DNA of 14,214 nucleotides from JBBRYB01 sp038238115 (GCA_038238115.1 JBBRYB010000067.1:1-14214); one strand, 5' to 3'. Numbered from the stretch's first letter, positions 6,303 to 13,344 are shown. Numbers and translations: made by a program. The notes: generated by a model from the letters alone, not told the origin.

Positions 6303-7426
6303 ATGGCATACGTGGTCGAGCGCAAAAAGGACGACGGAACACCCCGCTACCTCGCGCAGTACCGCGACCCCGAGGGCCGGATCCGCTCTGCCGGCACCCA
6401 CTCCTCCCGCCGGGCCGCCGAACGCGCCGCCAACCGTGAGGAACAACGGGTGCTGGCCGGCAACTGGCACGACCACACCCTCGGGGCGGTGCCCTTCCAG
6501 GCCTACGTCGAGGACGACTGGCTGCCCAGCAAGCACATCGAGGCGACCACCCGGGCGGCGTACGTGTCGAACCTGAACAAGCACTTTTTCCCGTTCTTCG
6601 GGAAGAAGCTGATGCACCAGATCACCCCATCTCTGGTGCAGGACTGGGTGACCAAAGCCGCGGGCGACGGGCTGTCTGCGCGGTCGATCCGGAAGTACCA
6701 CACCATGCTCCACTCGATCTTCAAGCGAGCCGTACGCGACCAGCTCATCGTCACCAATCCGTGTGAGCACACTGAACTCCCGAAGGTCATCACGAAGAAG
6801 AGCCGCACCCTCACACCCGCCGAGTACAAGACCCTCATCACCGCGATCCCTGACCGTTACCGGCTGCTGGTCGAGACCGCGATCGAGACCGGCATGCGCT
6901 GGGGCGAGCTCATCGCCCTGCGCCCTCGCCACATCGACTTCCTCACCAAGACCGTGACAGTTGAGGAGACCATCGTCGAGGTGTCCAGGCGGCACTCCCC
7001 CACCGGTGAACGCTTCGTGTCCAAGGCCTACCCCAAGGACACAACGAGCCCAGAACCTTCGGCGTCGACGACGACTGGCTCCAGGCGGTCGCGCTGCACA
7101 TCAAGACTCACGGTATCGGACGCGACGAGCCGTTGTTCGCCACCACCGCAGGCACCCCCATCTCCCGCAACACGTTCCGCACCCGCGCCTGGCTCCCCGC
7201 CGTCAAAGCCAGTGGACTCGACTTCCCCGTTCGCATGCACGACCTGCGGCATGCCCACGCGTCCTGGCTGCTCGCCGAAGGCTCCGACCTCAGAAGCGTG
7301 ATGGAACGTATGGGGCACGCACAGATCCAAACCACCCAAAAATACCTGCACGCCCTGCCCGAAGCCGACCGAAAGAACCTCGACGCCCTCGCGCGGGCTC
7401 GACAGCGACATCAACAGACCTCTTAG
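6303..7426 (+). pseudogene. int: tyrosine recombinase/integrase, disrupted by 2-nt duplication
   Basis: The ATG at 6303 follows GGAAGGAG with good spacing. Reading in order: an N-terminal arm-binding domain (about 1-55, YVVERKKDDGTPRYLAQYRD), a SAM-like core-binding domain (about 60-160), and a catalytic domain with the first Arg in ETGMRWGEL (Arg199). After KAYPKD the frame is lost. An AC at 7041-7042 duplicates 7039-7040, and removing it restores NEPRTFGVDDDWLQAVAL and the rest of the domain. That rest includes HDLRHAHASW (His and second Arg), GHAQIQTTQ (His) and the nucleophile Tyr in TQKYLH, ending at TAG 7424-7426. Corrected length is about 373 residues, normal for phage or ICE integrases of actinobacteria. 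As written, the shifted product loses the His-Arg-His-Tyr residues and would be inactive. It sits immediately right of the left att core, the usual place. Confidence 0.88.
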
Positions 7427-7609
7427 ACGGACCTCGACCGACCGTCGCGACATACGGCCCCCACGGGAGACACGGGCTCTGCTCTTCAAACGCACGAGCG
7501 GACGTGAATGGACACCAGGTCAGCGTGACGCGAGTGCCCATCGTCTGGCCGGGTAGCTCAGTGGACCAGCCAGGCCGGCCTCGCCAGTTGGTTGGTAGGC
7601 CGAATCTGG

Positions 7610-8872
7610 TCAGCCGAGTCCGTAGGGAAGATCGGGGTTCGATGCTGATATCCCGGTGAGCCGGTTGTATTTGGCCACACGTTCGCCCCGGGCGGGAGCG
7701 CCGGTCTTGATCTGTCCAGCGCCGGTGGCCACGACCAAGTCGGCGATGAACGTGTCGGGGGTCTCCCCGGAGCGGTGGGACACCATCTGGGTATATCCAG
7801 CGTCGTGGCAGATCGCCATGGCTTCGAGGGTCTCGGTGATGGTGCCGATCTGGTTGACCTTAATCAACGCAGCGTTGGCGATACCGTCCTTGATTGCGGC
7901 GGTGATGATTGCCGGGTTGGTGCAGAAGTTGTCGTCGCCCACCAGCTGGATCCGCCCGCCCAGGGCCGCGGTCAGCTTCTTCCACCCCTCACGGTCCGCC
8001 TCTCCGAGGCCATCCTCGATGCTCCAGATGGGGAAGGCCTCTACCATGGCACTGTAGCGAGCGATCATGTCGTCGCTGGAAAGCCTCTGCCCGTTGACGG
8101 AGTAGGACCCCTCCCGGTGGAACTCGGACGCGGCGGGATCGAGGGCGATCGCGATTCCGTCACTGCCCGGCGTGTACCCGGCGTCGGAGATGGCTGCCAC
8201 AATCTCGGCGAGAACCTCTTCGGGTTCGGCAAGGTCGGGCGCGAAACCGCCCTCATCACCCAGGCCGGTGTTGTGCCCGGCGGCCGACAGCCGCTTCCGC
8301 AGGGCTGCGTAGACCTCCGCACCAGCGCGGATCGCCTCCGCGGTGTTCGAGGCGCCCAGTGGTGAGATCATGAACTCCTGGAAGTCCAACGGGTTCGGGG
8401 CATGCGCCCCGCCGTTGAGCACGTTGAAGCACGGTACCGGCATCCGCCTCGGTTGGCCGAAGCCGGGCAGCCACCGGTACAGCGGCTGAGCGTCGGACGC
8501 GGCCATCGCCCGGGCGGCGGCGATGGAAACGCCCAGGATGGCGTTGGCGCCGAGCCGACTCTTGTTGGGGGTGCCATCCAGGCTGATCATGGCTTCATCA
8601 ATCTCGGCGAGCGTGGTCCACGACCTGCCCTTGAGCACGTCGGCGAGCTCGCGGTTGACGTTGTCGACCGCCGTCAGCACACCAGCGCCGCCGTACCGAG
8701 AGGGGTCGCCATCGCGCAGCTCGACCGCCTCCCGGGTTCCGGTGGAGGCACCTGACGGGACCCCCGCAACACCCGTTGATCCGTCCGCCAATGTCGCCGC
8801 CACCTGCACCGTCGGCCGTCCACGGGAGTCGAGGATCTCCAGCGCCGTGAGCTCCTTGAAATCGTGTGACAT
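7610..8872 (-). CDS. eno: enolase (phosphopyruvate hydratase), accessory copy
   Basis: This 420-residue enolase interconverts 2-phosphoglycerate and phosphoenolpyruvate in glycolysis, with Mg2+. Family motifs are complete: DSRGRPTVQV, the Ser loop GVPSGASTGTRE, NGGAHAPNPLDFQEF, GDEGGFAPDL, metal ligands in ALDPAASEF, WSIEDGLGE and QLVGDDNF, catalytic Lys in LIKVNQIGT, HRSGET, and IKTGAPARGERVAKYN. All catalytic and metal residues that I can place are kept, while surrounding residues differ from typical actinobacterial housekeeping enolases (for example DDNFCTNP where DDLFVTN is common). The ATG at 8872 is preferred; a GTG 69 nt further upstream adds non-enolase residues. Enolase is the main glycolytic target of fluoride, and enolase genes occur in fluoride-riboswitch regulons. 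Placed downstream of two fluoride-switch candidates on a mobile element, it is probably a replacement enolase used under fluoride stress. Fluoride resistance of the enzyme itself is inference. Confidence 0.93.
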   Translation of the reverse strand: MSHDFKELTALEILDSRGRPTVQVAATLADGSTGVAGVPSGASTGTREAVELRDGDPSRYGGAGVLTAVDNVNRELADVLKGRSWTTLAEIDEAMISLDGTPNKSRLGANAILGVSIAAARAMAASDAQPLYRWLPGFGQPRRMPVPCFNVLNGGAHAPNPLDFQEFMISPLGASNTAEAIRAGAEVYAALRKRLSAAGHNTGLGDEGGFAPDLAEPEEVLAEIVAAISDAGYTPGSDGIAIALDPAASEFHREGSYSVNGQRLSSDDMIARYSAMVEAFPIWSIEDGLGEADREGWKKLTAALGGRIQLVGDDNFCTNPAIITAAIKDGIANAALIKVNQIGTITETLEAMAICHDAGYTQMVSHRSGETPDTFIADLVVATGAGQIKTGAPARGERVAKYNRLTGISASNPDLPYGLG

Positions 8873-9053
8873 CAGCCCGGCTTTCCAATCGAGAAGAGAC
8901 GTCTGGACACTACCGCTGGAGCGCTTAAGCCAGGGCGGCACCCGGCGCGGTCGTGCTGTGGCGCGTGGCCCGTCCCGGTGGAGGGCTCAGTGTTTCGCCC
9001 AGCTTCCTGGTGGCACATAGCCATACGTGGCTCCTGAGGGGGTGTCTGGCTGG

Positions 9054-10301
9054 TCATGGTTCACGGACGCTGGTCTGGTCGGGCTGGTGTGGGCTCGTGA
9101 CAATCTCGGCCGTGTTGGCAGACCGCCGGTGGAACGCGGTGAGGTCTTGCTCACCTGCCGTGTCGTCGATGTCTTGGTCGTGTTCGGGATGGAAGAACTG
9201 CTGTGCGACGAGCGTGGGGATGAGTGCGGAAAGGATCACGACGGTGACCAGGATGCTGTACTGCGATTGGTCGATGAGGTTGTTGGTGAGGCCGTACAGG
9301 GCCGCGATCGAGCCGAAGGTCAGTCCGGTCGCCATCAGCAGAGTGGTGTAGGTGCGTTCGCGGGGTGGTTGTCCGAACAGGGCGGCGGTCGGCCACACGG
9401 CGGCTGCCTTGGTGACCATCTTGACCGCGAAGAGCACGATGATCGCGCCGACACCGGCGCCGAGGGCTCGGAACGAGATGAGAAGTCCCGCCTGCAGGAA
9501 GAAGAACGGCGTGAGGAGGGCGAACGCGATGGTGCGCAGCCGGTCGACGATGACGCGGTTTGTTAAGAAGGCCCCGGCGACGACGAGGCCGATGAGGTAG
9601 GCGGGCAAGACCGCCTCGCTACCCGCGTCGGCGGCGAGCCCCCCGAGACCGAGGAGGACGACGAAGAGGAACTTGATCTCGGGCTCACTGACGCGGCCAC
9701 CGACAGTGCGCATCACCCATCTGGTGAGGGGTGGCATCGCGAACATGGCGGCGATGGTCGCGGCAGAGAAGAGCAGCAAAGTCCACGACAGGCTGGTGAA
9801 CAGACCCCCAAGGGCGAGGACGGTGCCCAGGTCGGTGACGAAGCAAGCGGCCAGAATCAGTTTGCCGATGTCGGCTCGGTTCAATCCGGATTCGACCATC
9901 ACGGCATAGACAACAGCGACCGATGTGGTGCTCAGCGACACGCCGGCGATCTCGGCCGCGGGCCAGCTCCATCCCAGCGCGAACCGGCTGAACAGCAGTG
10001 CCCCCGCGAAGGGGGCGGCGAAGCTGACCACACCAATACTGACGGCAGCTCGCCAGTGCCGACGCAGACTGTCCGGGTCGATCTCGGCGCCAGCGAGAAA
10101 GGTAAGGACTACTGACCCGACGGTAGCCAGGAAGGCCGTGAAGTCGGTCTTCTCAACGAGCTGGTCGCTGCCCGGGATGTTCCCGATGACGGCGGCCACC
10201 ACGATCTCGACAAGGGCGACCGAGATGCCGAGCCGGATGCTGATCAGGCTGGCCAACAGGGCCATGCCAAGCCATACCGCCGCAATCCAATAGACGTTCA
10301 C
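9054..10301 (-). CDS. CPA2-family cation/proton antiporter (KefB/NapA-like)
   Basis: This 415-residue membrane protein has about 12 hydrophobic helices and a hydrophilic C-terminal tail (about 370-415); it lacks the TrkA-N domain of Kef channels. CPA2 features include FLAGAEIDPDSLRRH (68-82), STTSVAVVYAVMVESGL (124-140) and the core ion-binding helix ILAACFVTDLG with Asp157. The residue before the Asp is Thr rather than the Asp, Asn or Gln common elsewhere in the family. The start is GTG 10301, with AGAGGAAGG about 9 nt upstream. That Shine-Dalgarno is part of an 8-bp stem with the end of a fluoride riboswitch-like aptamer just upstream. Na+/H+ antiporters are a documented class of fluoride-riboswitch-controlled genes. 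It may offset proton or cation imbalance caused by HF entry, or move fluoride itself; the substrate is not visible from sequence. Confidence 0.88.
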   Translation of the reverse strand: MNVYWIAAVWLGMALLASLISIRLGISVALVEIVVAAVIGNIPGSDQLVEKTDFTAFLATVGSVVLTFLAGAEIDPDSLRRHWRAAVSIGVVSFAAPFAGALLFSRFALGWSWPAAEIAGVSLSTTSVAVVYAVMVESGLNRADIGKLILAACFVTDLGTVLALGGLFTSLSWTLLLFSAATIAAMFAMPPLTRWVMRTVGGRVSEPEIKFLFVVLLGLGGLAADAGSEAVLPAYLIGLVVAGAFLTNRVIVDRLRTIAFALLTPFFFLQAGLLISFRALGAGVGAIIVLFAVKMVTKAAAVWPTAALFGQPPRERTYTTLLMATGLTFGSIAALYGLTNNLIDQSQYSILVTVVILSALIPTLVAQQFFHPEHDQDIDDTAGEQDLTAFHRRSANTAEIVTSPHQPDQTSVREP

Positions 10302-10314
10302 GGGAGCGAACCTT

Positions 10315-10356
10315 CCTCTACCTGTCGCGACACCACCGTGTCGTTGCGGGTAGAGG
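10315..10356 (-). promoter_or_regulatory. expression platform: SD-sequestering stem for antiporter gene
   Basis: On the minus strand CCTCTACC (10356-10349), which includes the 3' pseudoknot strand of the aptamer, is exactly complementary to GGTAGAGG (10322-10315), the start of the Shine-Dalgarno region AGAGGAAGG. A nested hairpin CGACAC/GTGTCG (10343-10328) brings the two together. Without fluoride the 8-bp stem would hide the ribosome site. With fluoride the pseudoknot would capture CCTC and free it, giving an ON switch at translation. Confidence 0.65.
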
Positions 10357-10401
10357 TCATCGGCCGGGATGGCGGTTCGTAGGAGCAGACCTCACTGCAC
10401 C
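10350..10401 (-). promoter_or_regulatory. fluoride riboswitch aptamer (crcB motif), upstream of antiporter
   Basis: The 52-nt aptamer reads 5' to 3' on the minus strand. A stem GGTGC/GCTCC encloses the 10-nt loop AGTGAGGTCT. A linker and AACCGCC lead to a short stem GCC/GGC, and the segment ends CGATGACCTCTAC. The loop GAGGTC and tail GACCTC form a perfect 6-bp pseudoknot, as in the 52-nt Thermotoga petrophila aptamer, whose loop GAUGAGGCCC and tail UGAUGGCCUCUAC line up position for position. Aptamer positions 6 and 38, an A-U reversed Hoogsteen pair in the crystal structure as I recall it, are G and C here, an apparent covariation. The linchpin A40 and U48 are present. The alignment was made by eye. 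Confidence 0.75.
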
Positions 10402-10483
10402 ATGCAATAGCCACGCTACCTCGTGGCGAGCTCCCTCGCCCGGATGCCTGCATTGGGAGACATCGGCTCGGCGATCGGATCGT

Positions 10484-10819
10484 TCAGCACCACCGATCCT
10501 CCGGTTCGGTGTGCGCTCTGCTCCAGGCCACCAGCGGAGTCAGCGAGAGCGGGAACGTCGCCAGCACCGTCACCACCAGAATGACCTGTTGAGTGGACGC
10601 CGCGGCCGCGCACCCCGCCGCAACGCCTGCTTGCAGGGCGATCGTGGCGAGCCAGGCTCTCCAAAAACTGGTCGGATGCCCGATCAGGTCGTACCACGGT
10701 GTCGCGCGCCTTCGGTCCGGCCAGGACGCGGAGCTAAACGCGTCCAGCAACTGGCGGTCCTGCGACAGACTCTCCTCGATCTGGAGCAGTTGACGACGCA
10801 CATGGCGATGGGACCGCAT
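10484..10819 (-). CDS. small two-helix membrane protein (DUF3040-like), riboswitch-controlled
   Basis: The protein has 111 residues from ATG 10819, with a strong GGGAGG 5 nt upstream. The N-terminal third is a basic amphipathic helix (RRQLLQIEESLSQDRQLLDAF, residues 8-28). It recalls the first helix of DUF3040 proteins, small actinobacterial membrane proteins of unknown function. Two hydrophobic helices follow (about 52-75 and 77-98). It is too short in membrane segments for CrcB/Fluc, which has four, and shows no CrcB motif. A fluoride riboswitch-like aptamer directly precedes the start, and a second lies between it and the antiporter gene. The gene is thus the first of a minus-strand series with the antiporter and enolase. 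Function unknown; a fluoride-stress role is inferred from the aptamer alone, and DUF3040 membership is tentative. Confidence 0.7.
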   Translation of the reverse strand: MRSHRHVRRQLLQIEESLSQDRQLLDAFSSASWPDRRRATPWYDLIGHPTSFWRAWLATIALQAGVAAGCAAAASTQQVILVVTVLATFPLSLTPLVAWSRAHTEPEDRWC

Positions 10820-10836
10820 GGCAACCTCCCGAAGTC

Positions 10837-10897
10837 GGAGGAACCATCAGCCCAGGAGCGGGCGCTTAGCCCATACGGGCTGGCGGGATCCATCGCC
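10837..10897 (-). promoter_or_regulatory. fluoride riboswitch aptamer (crcB motif), upstream of small membrane protein
   Basis: On the minus strand GGCGATGGATCCCGCC is a textbook crcB-motif first stem-loop (GGC/GCC around GATGGATCCC). Next is a variable hairpin AGCCC-GTAT-GGGCT, then AAGC and stem GCCC/GGGC with a 6-nt loop, then TGATGGTTCCTCC. Loop GGATCC and tail GGTTCC form the pseudoknot with 5 of 6 pairs. The key A6, U38, A40 and U48 equivalents are all present. The usual final CUAC reads CTCC. The 3' strand CCTCC (10841-10837) is also complementary to the Shine-Dalgarno GGAGG (10829-10825) of the gene that follows, so ligand binding would free the ribosome site. Recognised by eye from the known consensus. 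Confidence 0.78.
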
Positions 10898-10904
10898 ACT
10901 ACGG

Positions 10905-10934
10905 ATCGTTCCCTACGTTTCAACCACACGTCAA
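10905..10934 (-). promoter_or_regulatory. promoter of the riboswitch-controlled transcript
   Basis: On the minus strand TTGACG (10934-10929) and AACGAT (10910-10905) are separated by 18 bp. Seven bases after the -10 box comes the first G of the aptamer (10897), so the transcript would begin on the riboswitch itself. The -35 match is good; the -10 departs from TANNNT at its first base. Confidence 0.5.
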
Positions 10935-10990
10935 GAATCCGCCTATACGGTCTTAGCGGGACCATCTTCACTTTCGGCACGCGCTGCGGC

Positions 10991-11377
10991 ATGAGCCTTC
11001 CCGACCGCCAGGAGCGGGTCGCGCCCTTGGTTGTGACCGGCTGCTTGATGGTGGTCGCGGTAGCCACGACAGTCCAGAGCCTGACCAGACTGAAGCCGGG
11101 GCGCACGTGAGCGACGATCGCCGGGGTCGGTGTGGCCGCGGACTCAGTTATCGTCCTGGCCGCGGTTACTCGTCGCGAGGTGGACCTGGGCCGAGCCACA
11201 GCGACGCCTTGGGGCCGACGGATCATTGTCGATCACGGGTGCGGGCTCGCGGCCGCTACTGACTCGGGCACCCTGCTAAGTGCACTCGGATGGTGCTGGG
11301 CGGATCCAACCGCGGCACTCGTCCATGCCGTCGGCGCTGTTGGCCTTGCGTCATGCTGGTTCGGCGGTCTTGGCCCG
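10991..11377 (+). pseudogene. decayed cation diffusion facilitator (CDF)-like transporter fragment
   Basis: One frame reads from ATG 10991 (MSLPDRQERVAPLVV...TTVQSLTRLKPG), is interrupted by TGA at 11108-11110, and continues in the same frame as ATIAGVGVAADSVIVLAAV, then RREVDLG, then LLSALGWCWADPTAALVHAV. The last motif closely resembles the GWWWADPxAALVIA end of CDF-type metal exporters, and the order of helix, linker and RRxVG segments also fits. The N-terminal helices of such a protein are absent. With a missing front, an internal stop and a substituted motif (WCW for WWW) it is best seen as a relic. There is no metal specificity to read from it. The region it occupies has no other gene on the plus strand. 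Confidence 0.45.
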
Positions 11378-11491
11378 CAAAGATCGCGAGGGCACGGTCG
11401 GCTGAGGCGGCAGGAGCGTAGGCGTCGCCGAGGTGGCAGCCTGAGATTGTGCGGGACCGGCCGGTGCCGTCCTCGATGAGACGGGAGCGTC

Positions 11492-12751
11492 GTGTTCGGC
11501 CAGGTTGCTTCTGAGGTTGTCTGCATCGCGCTGCTGGTGCTGGTCCTGGGCTTCGCGGTGGCGCGACCGCGTGGCTTGCCGGAGGCGGTGGCCGCCGTAC
11601 CTGCTGCGGTGACGGTGGTCCTGGTCGGGGCGGTGTCCGTGCCGCGGGCGTGGGATGAGGTCCATCGCCTCCTTCCGGTGGCGGGGTTCCTTGCGGCCGT
11701 CTTGGTGCTGGCGCAGCTGGGTGCCGAAGCGGGCCTGTTCGTGGCGGCCGGCGCCGCGGTCGGGCGGATATGCGGCGGCCAGGGCAGGGCTCTGCTGAGC
11801 GGGGTTTTCGTCCTCGCTGCGGTGACGACAGCGGTGCTCAGCCTGGACGCCACCGTGGTGCTCCTCACTCCGGTGGTGTTCGCGACCGCGGCGCAGGTCG
11901 GCGCCCGGCCGCGACCCCAGGTGTACGCCTGTGCGCACCTGGCGAACACCGGCTCCCTCCTGCTACCGGTGTCGAACCTGACGAACCTGCTCGCGTTCAC
12001 CTCGAGCGGACTATCGTTCACCCGGTTCGCCGGCCTGATGACCGCGCCATGGCTGGCCGCGATGGGCACGGAGTACCTGGTCTTCCGCCGCTTCTTCCGC
12101 GCCGACCTGAGCGCGGCCCCCGACTCCGCCGCCCGGGTGGTTCCGCAGCCGTGGCCGCGGTTCACCCTCGCCGTCGTGGCTCTCACCCTCGCCGGATTCG
12201 TGGCGACCTCGCTGCTGTCGGTCAACCCTGCCTGGGCAGCGGCCGGCGGGGCGGCCGTCCTTGCAGCGCAAGCCCTGGTTCGTCGACACACGACAGTTGG
12301 TGCGGTGGTCATGGCGACTGACCCGTTGTTCCTGCTGTTCGTGCTGGCGCTCGCCGTGATCGTCACCGGCGTTCTCGGCAACGGACTGGCCCATACGCTG
12401 ACCCTGGTCGTCCCGGACGGGTCCAGCCTTCCGGCTCTGCTGGGGGTGGTCGTGCTGGCTGCGCTGCTGGCGAACCTGGTTAACAACCTGCCCGCGATCT
12501 TGGCGCTGCTCCCGATCGTCGCCGTCGGCGGCTCCGGCCCGGTACTGGCGGCCCTGATCGGGGTCAACATCGGCCCCAACCTCACCTACGTGGGGTCGCT
12601 GGCCACCCTGTTGTGGCGTCGAGTGATGCACGAGCATGACACCCAACCCGACCTGGCCAAGTTCACCCGACTCGGGTTGATCTCCGTTCCGACCACCCTG
12701 GTGGCCGCGACTGTGGCACTGTGGACAGTGCTGCGCGCGACAGGAAGCTGA
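11492..12751 (+). CDS. ArsB/SLC13-superfamily (IT superfamily) transporter
   Basis: The protein has 419 residues from GTG 11492, with GGGAG 4 nt upstream, and about ten to eleven membrane helices in two similar halves. Signature segments are LSLDATVVLLTPVVFATA (about 115-132) and SNLTNLLAF in the first half, and NLVNNLPAILALLPI in the second. These correspond to the paired Asn/Thr-rich hairpins of ArsB, NhaD and SLC13 anion carriers. The family exports arsenite, exchanges Na+/H+ or imports dicarboxylates; no ATPase subunit (arsA) or arsR is nearby, so arsenite is not specially supported. It is followed 5 bp later by a universal stress protein gene. On this fluoride-themed element it is a candidate anion exporter, but I find no riboswitch before it and the substrate is unknown. 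Confidence 0.8.
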   Translation: MFGQVASEVVCIALLVLVLGFAVARPRGLPEAVAAVPAAVTVVLVGAVSVPRAWDEVHRLLPVAGFLAAVLVLAQLGAEAGLFVAAGAAVGRICGGQGRALLSGVFVLAAVTTAVLSLDATVVLLTPVVFATAAQVGARPRPQVYACAHLANTGSLLLPVSNLTNLLAFTSSGLSFTRFAGLMTAPWLAAMGTEYLVFRRFFRADLSAAPDSAARVVPQPWPRFTLAVVALTLAGFVATSLLSVNPAWAAAGGAAVLAAQALVRRHTTVGAVVMATDPLFLLFVLALAVIVTGVLGNGLAHTLTLVVPDGSSLPALLGVVVLAALLANLVNNLPAILALLPIVAVGGSGPVLAALIGVNIGPNLTYVGSLATLLWRRVMHEHDTQPDLAKFTRLGLISVPTTLVAATVALWTVLRATGS

Positions 12752-12756
12752 GGCGC

Positions 12757-13344
12757 ATGAGGGTACTCGTGTGGGTCACCGACGCGACGTGGCCAGCCTG
12801 CGTGGACGCGGTCGGCGACTGGGTCACCCATGATGCCGAGATCATCCTGCTGCACGTCACCGACGACGACGTCGCCGAGGTCGCCCACGGCGCGTTCAGC
12901 GGACTGCTCGGCCGCGGCCGCCCCCGCGAACGCGACCCCGGCGCCACCGTCGAGACACTGTCGGCCCAAGCCGCCGGCCAGCTGCTGGCCGACGCGGCAG
13001 CCCGGCTCGGCCGACCGGCCGACGTCGTCAGCCGCCACGGCCGCGTCGAGCACGAAGTCGTCTCCGCAGCCGACGGCGCCGACCTGGTGATCTGTGCCCG
13101 CGACGGCGACCCACTCCGTGCCGGCCCTCACAGCCTCGGACGGCCGTCCAGGTTCGTCGTCGACCACGCCCCCTGCCCAGTACTGCTCGTCTGGCCGCAC
13201 GGCCAACCCTCCAGCCGATGGACCCGCGAACCGCACCCACCCCATGGACACGGGCACCAGCACCGACCCGGACACCGAGTCGGGCCACCCCCACCCCCGC
13301 GCCCTCCGCCGCCCGGACCCGAACCTGCGCCGCCGCCGCCCTGA
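12757..13344 (+). CDS. universal stress protein (UspA) with Pro/His-rich tail
   Basis: The protein has 195 residues from ATG 12757, 5 bp after the transporter stop, so probably translated by coupling. Residues 1-145 form one Usp domain: MRVLVWVTDATWPACVDAV at the start, AEIILLHVTDDDV, and HAPCPVLLVWP at the end. The ATP-binding glycine motif before the last strand is degenerate (GPHSLGRPSRF), so nucleotide binding is doubtful. The final 48 residues are unusual for the family: HPPHGHGHQHRPGH followed by poly-Pro runs. This may be a metal-binding or disordered tail, or read-through of non-coding GC-rich DNA after an old truncation. UspA-type genes are one of the classes reported downstream of fluoride riboswitches, which suits the neighbourhood, though no aptamer precedes this pair. 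Confidence 0.8.
   Translation: MRVLVWVTDATWPACVDAVGDWVTHDAEIILLHVTDDDVAEVAHGAFSGLLGRGRPRERDPGATVETLSAQAAGQLLADAAARLGRPADVVSRHGRVEHEVVSAADGADLVICARDGDPLRAGPHSLGRPSRFVVDHAPCPVLLVWPHGQPSSRWTREPHPPHGHGHQHRPGHRVGPPPPPRPPPPGPEPAPPPP

Noticed and set aside
7547..7620. tRNA-like 5' end: GCCGGGTAGCTCAGTGG, followed by GTTGGTTGGTAG
   Set aside because: The acceptor and D-arm start look right, but no anticodon arm, T-arm or matching acceptor 3' strand follows at the right distance. At most it is a scrambled tRNA remnant.
8873..9053. a third fluoride riboswitch directly before the enolase gene
   Set aside because: I looked for the GAUG loop, the UGAUG element and the CUAC tail on the minus strand and found no set that folds; enolase may be cotranscribed with the antiporter or use its own promoter.
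11284..11340. possible fluoride aptamer before the SLC13-type gene (GGATGG, ATCC, AACCGC)
   Set aside because: It shares fragments with the motif, but lacks the UGAUG and CUAC elements, and the bases encode the CDF-like motif.
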